In this document: one piece after another, positions 1 to 5,218 of the stretch
How positions within the stretch are numbered: the stretch's first letter is position 1
Layout of the letters: every line of letters begins with the position of its first letter
DNA from: JBKHYG01 sp046565595
GTDB lineage: Bacteria > Actinomycetota > AC-67
Direction: 5' to 3'
Length of the DNA stretch: 15,111 nucleotides
NCBI GenBank assembly: GCA_046565595.1
Contig: JBKHYG010000092.1
Location: 1 to 15,111, forward strand
The notes under the pieces: generated by a model
What the model saw: the letters and a program-made list of their open reading frames with translations, nothing else
Told to the model about the DNA's origin: nothing
Databases searched by the model: none
Translations under genes and position numbers: made by a program

Positions 1-335
1 TCGAGCTTCTCGACGACCTTGCCGGTCACGGACACGGTCGCCCCTTCGTCGGGGACGACCACCGGCTGGGTGAAGCGGTTCTGGAACCTCACGACCGCCC
101 CCGGGTCGCCGCACCAGTCGGTGACGAACTGCCCGATGCGAGCCATGGTGTGCATGCCGGTCGCGATCGTGTCCGGCAGCCCGACGGCCTTGGCGAAACC
201 GGGGTTCCAATGGATCGGGTTGAAGTCGCCGCTGGCGCCCGCATACATCACGAGATTCATGCGTTCGACCTTGTACTCCCAGGCCTTCAGTTCCTCGCCG
301 ACCTGCACATCGCTGTAAGAGATCTTGGCAGCCAT
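1..335 (-). CDS. hadB: HadB-like (R)-hydroxyacyl dehydratase, MaoC hot-dog fold (3' end outside window)
   Basis: Predicted (3R)-hydroxyacyl-ACP dehydratase subunit that removes water from the beta-hydroxyacyl intermediate in type II fatty acid elongation; cytosolic. The protein starts MAAKISYSDV at an ATG two bases after the stop of the upstream hadA-like gene, so translation is probably coupled. The hydratase-2 signature is clear: a YAGASGDFNPIHWNP stretch places Asp37 and His42 as the catalytic pair. This nearly matches the Asp/His pair I recall for mycobacterial HadB (36/41). About 111 residues are visible and the C-terminus runs off the left edge. In the HadAB family the B subunit carries the catalytic residues and the A subunit helps hold the acyl chain. 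A more general MaoC enoyl-CoA hydratase is possible, but the neighbours (hadA-like, fabG, rpmG) favour a FAS-II role. Confidence 0.9.
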   Translation of the reverse strand, partial: MAAKISYSDVQVGEELKAWEYKVERMNLVMYAGASGDFNPIHWNPGFAKAVGLPDTIATGMHTMARIGQFVTDWCGDPGAVVRFQNRFTQPVVVPDEGATVSVTGKVVEKL

Positions 336-337
336 GT

Positions 338-796
338 TCAACCCTCCTGGGGTGCCGTGCCTCGGCTGACGATGGTGCCGCGTGCAACGGCGACCTTCTC
401 GCCTTCCTCGGTGAGTATGTCGGCGTCGATGATCAGGAACTCGTTCTTTCCCTTGGCGAAGATGTCCGAGATCCTCGCCTTCGCCACAAGGCGGTCGCCT
501 GGATGCAGCGGCCGAAGGAGCTCGTACTCCTGGCTGCCGTGTACGACCCGGCTGTAATCAAGGCCCAGCTCAGGGTCGAGAACGATCTGGGGTGAATACT
601 TGAAATTCAGCACGGTCAGGAAGGTCGGCGGGGCGATTAGGTCCCTGTAGCCGGCGGCCTTGGCAGCGGCCTCGTCGTGGTACACCGGGTTGCCGTCGCT
701 GATCGCTATCGCGAACTCACGGATCTTCTCGCGACCGATCTCGTAGGGAACGGTCTGCGGATACTCCTTGCCTTTGAGAGCCTGGTTCAGTGGCAT
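338..796 (-). CDS. hadA: HadA-like dehydratase subunit, FAS1-like / MaoC N-terminal domain
   Basis: A 152-residue hot-dog protein of the MaoC_dehydrat_N (FAS1-like dehydratase) type, probably the non-catalytic partner of the HadB-like protein encoded next. The family signature DGNPVYH lies at residues 34-40, followed by an APPTF segment; the length is usual for HadA-type subunits. The ATG at 796 is chosen because a GGAGGT Shine-Dalgarno lies 5 nt upstream; a GTG at 799 is only 2 nt from it. The ATG overlaps the fabG stop codon (TGATG), a strong sign of translational coupling. The order fabG-hadA-hadB puts reduction and dehydration of the elongation cycle on one transcript. Family assignment is firm; the acyl chain length handled cannot be read from the sequence. 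Confidence 0.9.
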   Translation of the reverse strand: MPLNQALKGKEYPQTVPYEIGREKIREFAIAISDGNPVYHDEAAAKAAGYRDLIAPPTFLTVLNFKYSPQIVLDPELGLDYSRVVHGSQEYELLRPLHPGDRLVAKARISDIFAKGKNEFLIIDADILTEEGEKVAVARGTIVSRGTAPQEG

Positions 797-1605
797 CACA
801 TACCTCCGAGCTGTCCGCCGGTCACGGGGATGGTAACGCCGGAGATGTAATCAGAGTCCGGCGACGCGAGGAACGCGTGCACATTCGCGATGTCCTCTGG
901 AACACCGTAGCGGCCGACAGCGATCAGCATGAGCGCCATCTGACGCATCTGCTCGGGGATACCGAGGTCGCTGCCCTCTTGCTTGGCTTGTGTGAGGCGG
1001 GTCTCGACGAAACCCGGCGCGACCGCGTTCACATTGATCTGGAACGGTCCGAGTTCGCGGGCCAGCGTCTTGGTCATCCCGATCAGTCCGCTCTTCGCCG
1101 CGACATAGTTAGCCTGGCCCGGGTTACCGGTGATCGCCGCAACCGAAGAGGTGAAGATGATCTTGCGGTGATAGGCGGCGAGTCCGCCGTCGGCCTTCTC
1201 CTTCTTGGCTGCGTCACGCATGTACGGCACGGCGGCGTAACTGACATTGTATGCGGTGTACAGGTTCACCTTGACGCCGAAGTCGAAGATGTCTGGCCCC
1301 ATGTTGTGGAAGGTCTTGTCCTTGGTGGTGCCGGCGTTATTCACGACGATGTCGAGCTTGCCGTATTCCTCGACGGTGGCGTCCACGGCCTTCTTGGCTG
1401 CGTCGAAGTCCATCAGATCGGCCGCGAAGCTGATCGCTTGCCCGCCGTTCTTGACGACCTCTTCAGCTGATTCGGCAGCGACTTCGGCGTCGAGGTCAAC
1501 GACCGCGATCTTGGCGCCCTCCTCGGCCAGTTTGAGGGCGGTCGCACGCCCGATGCCTCGACCTGCGCCGGTGATGATCGCGACCCTGTCCTGAAGACGA
1601 CCCAC
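796..1605 (-). CDS. fabG: 3-oxoacyl-ACP reductase-like short-chain dehydrogenase (FabG type)
   Basis: A 269-residue classical SDR that should reduce 3-oxoacyl-ACP (or -CoA) with NAD(P)H, the step before the HadAB dehydration encoded downstream. Visible motifs: the nucleotide-binding TGAGRGIG at 12-19, NNAG at 89-92, catalytic Asn114, Ser154, Tyr167 and Lys171, and an APGFVET segment near 196-202. There is an extra segment of roughly 12 residues, charged and Lys-rich (about 130-147), between the Asn and Ser motifs compared with compact FabG proteins. The start is a GTG at 1605 preceded by GAGGAGG at 4 nt; no better ATG exists. Asp37 and Asp39 after the second beta strand (VVDLDA) hint at NAD(H) preference, which is an inference. 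It heads the fabG-hadA-hadB operon and is divergent from the secreted-protein gene at 1782. Confidence 0.92.
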   Translation of the reverse strand: MGRLQDRVAIITGAGRGIGRATALKLAEEGAKIAVVDLDAEVAAESAEEVVKNGGQAISFAADLMDFDAAKKAVDATVEEYGKLDIVVNNAGTTKDKTFHNMGPDIFDFGVKVNLYTAYNVSYAAVPYMRDAAKKEKADGGLAAYHRKIIFTSSVAAITGNPGQANYVAAKSGLIGMTKTLARELGPFQINVNAVAPGFVETRLTQAKQEGSDLGIPEQMRQMALMLIAVGRYGVPEDIANVHAFLASPDSDYISGVTIPVTGGQLGGM

Positions 1606-1781
1606 GGTTCCTCCTCGTTATCTCTCTGATGTCTAGGGGATACGCGGGATTTCTCGGCCCGCGAGGCAATCGAACCTACCCACGGGTAACCAGACCGGCA
1701 AACTCGGAACTTCGGAAGGGTTCGGGTATCTCGTGGGCGAACCTCCAAGCGCCGGATCCCGGCACAACCAAGGAGGAGTTC
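1606..1781. promoter_or_regulatory. Divergent promoter region with inverted repeats, fabG operon / exported protein
   Basis: This 176-base gap separates two divergent genes and must carry both promoters; I could not pick convincing -35/-10 pairs. Two inverted repeats stand out: TACCC-AC-GGGTA at 1677-1688, a 12-bp operator-like palindrome, and CGCGGG-N9-CCCGCG at 1643-1663, which would form a hairpin in the fabG leader. The first could be a regulator site for the fatty-acid operon, but no known operator was recognised. Confidence 0.35.
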
Positions 1782-2228
1782 ATGAAGCGTTTCGCCATCT
1801 CGCTGCTGGTGGCCGCAGCAGCGTTCACCGCCGCGCCAGCCAGTGCGGAAGAGCCAGCGCAGGAGGTATCTGGGACCGTCCTGCTGCCAACCGTCAATGT
1901 TCCTACCGTTGGCTATCTCAGCCGCCAGGCTCGGTGTGTTTACACCACCGATGCATCCCTGAACGGGATCACCGGATATGTCATCGAGCTGAACTCGATC
2001 GGGGATGGGACTCAGGACTTCACCCTGACCTCACCCGACGCCGACCCGGGGGTCATCTTCTACGAGAGCCTTGGAACATGCGACAACGCTCCGGCTCCGG
2101 TGACCGTTCAGCCTGACGACTTCGTCACCGAAGGTGACGAGGCCGGCAAGGTTCCCTTCGGCGCTCAGTACGCGATCGTCATGCAGGAAGGTGCGGTCGA
2201 CGGCGCCTTCACCTTCACCGTTCTCTAA
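1782..2228 (+). CDS. Exported protein of unknown function (148 aa)
   Basis: The ATG at 1782 follows a strong AAGGAGGAG Shine-Dalgarno (1770-1778). The open frame extends further upstream, but only this start gives a signal peptide: Met-Lys-Arg, a hydrophobic Ala/Leu core and an Ala-Ser-Ala cleavage site, cutting after residue 22. The mature part of about 126 residues is acidic, apparently all-beta, with two cysteines (52 and 100) that could form a disulphide outside the membrane. I recognise no family; the pattern of alternating hydrophobic and Thr/Ser residues (for example the DFTLTSPDADPG stretch) suggests a small beta-sandwich. It is followed 18 nt later by an intrinsic terminator and so is probably monocistronic. 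It lies between fabG and rpmG, where mycobacteria and streptomycetes have no such gene as far as I recall. Confidence 0.85.
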   Translation: MKRFAISLLVAAAAFTAAPASAEEPAQEVSGTVLLPTVNVPTVGYLSRQARCVYTTDASLNGITGYVIELNSIGDGTQDFTLTSPDADPGVIFYESLGTCDNAPAPVTVQPDDFVTEGDEAGKVPFGAQYAIVMQEGAVDGAFTFTVL

Positions 2229-2243
2229 CCGCGAACGCTGAAC

Positions 2244-2280
2244 AGCAAGGACCCCTCTTCCGAGGGGTCCTTTGCGTTGC
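2244..2280 (+). repeat. 37-bp exact direct repeat, copy 1 (contains terminator)
   Basis: Bases 2244-2280 are identical to 3614-3650 and homology stops sharply at both ends. The repeat contains the whole terminator hairpin plus its TTTGCGTTGC tail. The two copies flank 1,333 bp holding exactly one promoter and a two-gene operon, so recombination between them would remove the operon cleanly and leave one terminator. Confidence 0.95.
2247..2272 (+). terminator. Intrinsic terminator after the exported-protein gene
   Basis: An 11-bp perfect stem (AAGGACCCCTC / GAGGGGTCCTT) with a TTCC loop, 18 nt after the stop at 2228, followed by TTTGCGTTGC on the + strand. The stem is very stable; the U tract is short, as is common in actinobacteria. 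Confidence 0.85.
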
Positions 2281-2283
2281 CCC

Positions 2284-2316
2284 TTGACTCTCTCTCTCTC
2301 TCTCTCTCCGTAAGGT
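2284..2316 (+). promoter_or_regulatory. Candidate phase-variable promoter of the 2339-3615 operon
   Basis: A good -35 hexamer TTGACT lies at 2284-2289 and a TANNNT-type -10 (TAAGGT) at 2311-2316. The 21-nt spacer between them is almost entirely the (CT)n tract. Optimal spacing is about 17 nt, two CT units shorter than the present state. Loss or gain of repeat units would therefore change promoter strength, as in known phase-variable promoters with dinucleotide tracts. The predicted transcription start near 2323 leaves a short leader with an AAAGGGGGAG ribosome binding site before the ATG at 2339. Confidence 0.55.
2288..2308. repeat. (CT)10C dinucleotide microsatellite
   Basis: Twenty-one bases of perfect CT repeat, 2288-2308, in an otherwise non-repetitive GC-rich region. 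It begins inside the proposed -35 hexamer and ends just before the proposed -10. Perfect dinucleotide tracts of this length are uncommon in bacterial chromosomes and are prone to slipped-strand mispairing. Confidence 0.97.
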
Positions 2317-2338
2317 GTAGGAGACCAAAGGGGGAGTC

Positions 2339-2860
2339 ATGGACGCAACCAAAGTCGTACTGGTGATGTCCGCTATCCTGGCGACGATGTCGCCAACCCA
2401 AACCGCAGTCACCGCGGAACCGGCAGTCAGCTGCACCGGCAGCACCTGGCCTCCCGCCTTCGAGAATCATGTGTACTACTCGAACGGCAGCGAATACATC
2501 GGCTACAGCGAAGTTCGCCTCTTCGGCTGGACCCGCTGCGATGTTCCCGACGGAGATCCAGTCAACGCGACCGTGACGGTGACGCTGGAGCACTCGTATC
2601 TGGGTATCTGGATCCCCTCTGAAGACAACGAGGGAGCAGCTGCCGGTCGGGATTGGGTTCGAGCGGAGCCAGTCGATGCTTCCCGGCTATGTCCGAAGGC
2701 GCAATCGACCACCTGGCGGAACGTGGGTACGCACGCCGGCTGGAACCCGGCCGTACTCTGGATAACCGGCGGGGTTGATGGATACGACGAGTTCACGAAC
2801 ATCACCACTTCCACCCAGAACCTCTGCTTACCGCATACCGTCATTCATGACCGTAGATGA
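2339..2860 (+). CDS. Exported four-cysteine protein of unknown function (173 aa)
   Basis: First gene of a two-gene operon. The ATG at 2339 follows an AAAGGGGGAG ribosome binding site. Residues 1-26 form a signal-like segment (one Lys, a hydrophobic stretch, and a Val-Thr-Ala site before Glu27), so the product is probably secreted. The mature part has four cysteines (32, 67, 118, 163), compatible with two disulphides. It is rich in aromatic residues and Thr/Ser, including a YYSNGSEYIGYSE stretch at 46-58 and a TVTVTLEHSYLGIWIP stretch at 78-93, which suggest beta structure. No family was recognised. The stop overlaps the next ATG by four bases (ATGA), so the two proteins are probably made in a fixed ratio and may act together. 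Expression could switch with the CT tract in its promoter. Confidence 0.82.
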   Translation: MDATKVVLVMSAILATMSPTQTAVTAEPAVSCTGSTWPPAFENHVYYSNGSEYIGYSEVRLFGWTRCDVPDGDPVNATVTVTLEHSYLGIWIPSEDNEGAAAGRDWVRAEPVDASRLCPKAQSTTWRNVGTHAGWNPAVLWITGGVDGYDEFTNITTSTQNLCLPHTVIHDRR

Positions 2861-3615
2861 GGCCTCTAAACGCGCTCGCCATCACGGTCCTGGCCGCAAC
2901 ACTGGCATGCACACAGGCGGCTCCTCAGGCGAACCCCGACATCGATAGGCGCTATCCGGCCCCGGAATCTGTGCCCGCAAGGGTGGCCTCAAAGACCCCA
3001 CCGCCCGAGCCGCCATCATCTACCTTAGGTCCCCGTCGGCCATCCAAGGGATCGACCATCTCGGCCGGCCGGGGAGCCGAACCTTGGCTACTCGGCCCGT
3101 ACAAGGCAGGGAAATACCGATACGACACCTGGCGCGAGGCCGACCCTCCTGAGGAGATCGCACGATACGGGCGTCGACGGAGTGATCGAGGACCCGAAAC
3201 CATGAAGGTGATCCAACAGGCTGAATCAGTCCAGACCCTCGAGTTCGAAGGGGATTACCCGGGCGGTAGGCAGATCTGGAAGGTGCGATGGACGAACGAT
3301 GGCCTCTACGCAGATCGGCGGGAAGGCAGCGACCCGTGTAACTACTTGCCTCCGATGCAGTTGCTTACCCGCGACCCAGGCGAATGGTCGTCCACATCCG
3401 ATTGTGGCGACGATGGCATCAAACAGGTGCGGGGAACGGCGTCCTTCAAAGATGACCGATTCGTAGTCGACCGAACTATCACCTACCGAAGCCGATCCTC
3501 CCCCGACTTCCAGTACGACCAGGTTGAACGGCTGATCTTCGATCACCCCAATCTCCCGCCTCTGACGGTCATCGAATTCCGAGACGGCTACGAACTGGGT
3601 AAAGACCGCGTATAG
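2857..3615 (+). CDS. Putative lipoprotein / exported protein of unknown function (252 aa)
   Basis: Second gene of the operon, beginning inside the stop codon of the first (ATGA). The N-terminus has an Arg, a hydrophobic run and Thr-Leu-Ala-Cys at residues 15-18. This resembles a lipobox with Thr instead of the usual Leu/Val/Ile at -3, so lipid attachment at Cys18 is possible but not certain. Residues 25-75 are Pro/Ser/Arg-rich and look like a flexible linker. From about 76 to the end there is a folded-looking, beta-rich domain with two cysteines (161, 183), Trp-rich near the start (IWKVRW, 140-145). I recognise no family; a DUF-type envelope domain is likely. It ends at a TAG that runs directly into the second copy of the 37-bp repeat. 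Confidence 0.82.
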   Translation: MRPLNALAITVLAATLACTQAAPQANPDIDRRYPAPESVPARVASKTPPPEPPSSTLGPRRPSKGSTISAGRGAEPWLLGPYKAGKYRYDTWREADPPEEIARYGRRRSDRGPETMKVIQQAESVQTLEFEGDYPGGRQIWKVRWTNDGLYADRREGSDPCNYLPPMQLLTRDPGEWSSTSDCGDDGIKQVRGTASFKDDRFVVDRTITYRSRSSPDFQYDQVERLIFDHPNLPPLTVIEFRDGYELGKDRV

Positions 3616-3650
3616 CAAGGACCCCTCTTCCGAGGGGTCCTTTGCGTTGC
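3614..3650 (+). repeat. 37-bp exact direct repeat, copy 2 (contains terminator)
   Basis: Identical to 2244-2280. This copy starts within the TAG stop codon of the 2857-3615 gene and ends 15 nt before the rpmG stop codon on the other strand. Confidence 0.95.
3617..3642. terminator. Bidirectional terminator between the exported-protein operon and rpmG
   Basis: The same 11-bp stem with a TTCC loop as at 2247-2272, here between convergent genes. On the + strand it ends the two-gene operon; on the - strand it lies 23 nt after the rpmG stop. The stem has T-rich and A-rich flanks, so it can work both ways. Confidence 0.8.
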
Positions 3651-3665
3651 ACGGGGTCCGCCGGA

Positions 3666-3830
3666 TCAGCGGGTCTCTTTGTGGGGTGTGTGCTTGCCGC
3701 AACGCGGACAGAACTTCTTCATCTCGATCCGCTCGCGGTCGTTGACCTTGTTCTTGGTGGTCTGGTAGTTGCGCTCCTTGCACTCCTCGCAGGCGAGAGT
3801 GATCCCGGGACGCTTGTCGCTCTTAGCCAT
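3666..3830 (-). CDS. rpmG: 50S ribosomal protein L33
   Basis: A 54-residue L33 of the zinc-binding (C+) type: CEEC at 14-17 and CPRC at 41-44 provide four ligands, flanked by the family hallmarks NYQTTKN and MKKFCP. Starts at an ATG preceded by AAGGA at 4 nt. It is the last gene of a tRNA-Thr / tRNA-Met / rpmG run on the same strand, 49 nt after tRNA-Met, and is followed by a strong terminator. In mycobacteria and streptomycetes rpmG is followed directly by the hadA/hadB-type dehydratase genes; here the three exported-protein genes and fabG come between. It sits below common ORF-length cut-offs, but there is no doubt about its identity. Confidence 0.98.
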   Translation of the reverse strand: MAKSDKRPGITLACEECKERNYQTTKNKVNDRERIEMKKFCPRCGKHTPHKETR

Positions 3831-3879
3831 CTGTCCTTGCGCTTTCGTCTAGGTGGTCCGGCGGGTGCCGGGTTATCCG

Positions 3880-3951
3880 TAGCGGGGGGCAGGATCGAAC
3901 TGCCGACGACGCGATTATGAGCCGCGCGCTCTACCACTGAGCTACCCCGCC
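3880..3951 (-). tRNA. tRNA-Met (anticodon CAU), elongator type
   Basis: A full cloverleaf of 72 nt: acceptor GGCGGGG / CCCCGCT, D arm GCTC-AGTGGTA-GAGC, anticodon stem CGCGG / TCGCG with loop CTCATAA, a 5-nt variable loop and T arm GGCAG-TTCGATC-CTGCC. It lacks the initiator marks (a 1-72 mismatch of C-A type and three G-C pairs in the anticodon stem), so elongator Met is the call; tRNA-Ile with a modified CAU anticodon is less likely. The first pair is G-U. CCA is not encoded. Confidence 0.93.
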
Positions 3952-3989
3952 AAGGGCAGGCCCCGCCCCTTGCAAAGGGTTGGGATCCG

Positions 3990-4062
3990 AGCTGGTGACG
4001 GGATTTGAACCCGTGACCTCCGCCTTACCAAGGCGACGCTCTGCCGACTGAGCTACACCAGC
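3990..4062 (-). tRNA. tRNA-Thr (anticodon GGU)
   Basis: A full cloverleaf of 73 nt: acceptor GCTGGTG / CACCAGC, D arm GCTC-AGTCGGCA-GAGC, anticodon loop TTGGTAA, T arm with GGTTCAAATCC. CCA is not encoded. It precedes tRNA-Met by 38 nt and is probably cotranscribed with it and rpmG. Confidence 0.97.
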
Positions 4063-4076
4063 GAATCAGGGCGCGG

Positions 4077-4082
4077 AGTGTA
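4077..4082 (-). promoter_or_regulatory. Candidate -10 box for the tRNA-Thr / tRNA-Met / rpmG transcript
   Basis: On the - strand TACACT (TANNNT type) ends 14 nt before the first base of tRNA-Thr, the position expected for a promoter driving it. No clear -35 hexamer is visible 17 nt further upstream. Confidence 0.45.
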
Positions 4083-4117
4083 CCAGGACAGACACCATGG
4101 TTTCGGTCGTGTCCTGG
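4083..4117 (-). terminator. Stem-loop downstream of midA (possible terminator)
   Basis: CCAGGACA and TGTCCTGG form a perfect 8-bp stem around a 19-nt loop, five bases after the midA stop codon. No T tract follows, so termination is uncertain. The loop contains the small palindrome ACCATGGT. The structure abuts the proposed tRNA-Thr -10 box. Confidence 0.4.
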
Positions 4118-4121
4118 CGAT

Positions 4122-5183
4122 TCAGCCGAGCCGCGGCATCCGAGGCGTCCGCACGACGAGCGCCCCAAGGCCGCCCAGCTGGCCTTCGTCGACCAACATC
4201 GAGGCCTCTCCCCTGGCGTTCCAGATCGCGACCGCCGCCCTGTGGTCTCCCTGGGTCTCAGCAGCCTTCTGGCGCGAGACCATGTCGTCCAGGAACCCCT
4301 TGAAGCCAAGCCTCATCAACAGTTCCCTCTGTGAGACGATGCCGTCTCCCAGGGCTGGAGCCAGACCAGCCTTCCCTGCCACGGCCAGGAGCGCCGCGAG
4401 ATCGACAGGGCCAGTGATGTCACAGCTACCAGGACGGTCGAGGACATCCTCGACGAAGGCGTTATCGCGATACCCGCGAACACCTCCAGCTCGATGATCG
4501 CCGTGATCGCCATAGTCGATCGCAACCAGATAGCCCTCTTGCAGATGTTCGGCCATCGTTCCCAGCAGTGCTTGCGATGCGGGGCTGACGATCACCTCCG
4601 CCCCCTCGTCTGGAATCCGTGTTGCAGCAGCCACCACTTCGCGCCTGGGCGGGATCGTGACCTCGGTGAAGCCATGTTCTGTGAGGCCGACGGCAACCTC
4701 GACCGGTTCGCCCCTATAGCCGCGGAGACGATGGAACGGGATGTTGTCGAACAACTCGTTGCTGAAGATCAGGCCCTCGATCGGCTCGCTTGGGATCTCG
4801 TCCAGGACGCGTACGGTGCGGAATCGCAGTTGGCGTTGCGATGCGCGCCGTCTGGCCTCGGGATCACGATCCACCAGAACCAGATCTGTTTCGACCGCCA
4901 ACGAGGGCGCCGATGCTGCAAGCTGCTCGGCCAGCGTCCCGTCACCGCAGCCGACCTCCAGCAGCGTCATATTGGGTAGGACGCTGCGGACGCGGCTCAG
5001 TAGAGATGCGATGCATGCCGCGAACACCGGGCTGACATGCGGCGAGGTCACGAAGTGGCGTCCCACAGGCGAGGTCGCGAAGAAGCCCTCTTCAGGATCG
5101 TAGAGGGCCTGCTGCATGAACTCGTCGAAAGGAAGGGGACCCTGCGACTCGATCCGTTCGGCTATGCGTTCCTTGAGCCCCAT
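4122..5183 (-). CDS. SAM-dependent methyltransferase, MidA / NDUFAF7 family
   Basis: A 353-residue class I methyltransferase of the MidA family (Methyltransf_28). In eukaryotes the family member NDUFAF7 dimethylates an arginine of the complex I subunit NDUFS2; bacterial substrates are poorly known. Visible hallmarks: PLPFDEFMQQALYDPEEGFF at 17-36, GRHFVTSPHVSPVF at 41-54, the SAM-binding loop LEVGCGDGTL at 75-84, and SNELFDNIPF at 141-150. Family members are usually 350-400 residues, so it is complete. There is no Shine-Dalgarno; a TAGCGT -10 box 9 nt before the ATG suggests a leaderless mRNA. Complex I genes (nuoN, nuoM) lie about 8 kb away, consistent with but not proof of a role in complex I assembly. 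It is the last protein gene before the tRNA-Thr/Met/rpmG run. Confidence 0.9.
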   Translation of the reverse strand: MGLKERIAERIESQGPLPFDEFMQQALYDPEEGFFATSPVGRHFVTSPHVSPVFAACIASLLSRVRSVLPNMTLLEVGCGDGTLAEQLAASAPSLAVETDLVLVDRDPEARRRASQRQLRFRTVRVLDEIPSEPIEGLIFSNELFDNIPFHRLRGYRGEPVEVAVGLTEHGFTEVTIPPRREVVAAATRIPDEGAEVIVSPASQALLGTMAEHLQEGYLVAIDYGDHGDHRAGGVRGYRDNAFVEDVLDRPGSCDITGPVDLAALLAVAGKAGLAPALGDGIVSQRELLMRLGFKGFLDDMVSRQKAAETQGDHRAAVAIWNARGEASMLVDEGQLGGLGALVVRTPRMPRLG

Positions 5184-5192
5184 CGCGAACCC

Positions 5193-5207
5193 ACGCTAGT
5201 CCTAGCG
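5193..5207 (-). promoter_or_regulatory. midA promoter -10 with overlapping palindrome
   Basis: The gap before midA is only 35 nt. On the - strand TAGCGT (5198 to 5193) lies exactly 9 nt before the ATG at 5183. It overlaps the perfect inverted repeat CGCTAG-TC-CTAGCG at 5194-5207, a possible operator. The -35 region would fall in the end of the upstream gene. Confidence 0.45.
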
Positions 5208-5218
5208 AAGGCTCGCGA

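Noticed and set aside
790..1470. 226-residue open frame on the + strand opposite fabG
   Set aside because: Antisense shadow of a clear SDR gene; the translation is His/Arg/Asp-rich without motifs and there is no ribosome binding site.
1629..1781. Upstream extension of the 1782 gene to 1629
   Set aside because: It would bury the signal peptide and ignore the strong ribosome binding site at 1770-1778; the extension covers the divergent promoter region.
2244..3650. Insertion sequence or integron-like element bounded by the 37-bp repeats
   Set aside because: No transposase or integrase, no terminal inverted repeats and no target-site duplication other than the terminator copies themselves.
2244..3650. 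CRISPR array
   Set aside because: Only two repeat copies, 1.3 kb apart, each a terminator hairpin; no other regularly spaced repeats in the window.
3642..3937. Open frames on both strands across rpmG and tRNA-Met
   Set aside because: They run through an rRNA-protein gene and a tRNA; shadows only.
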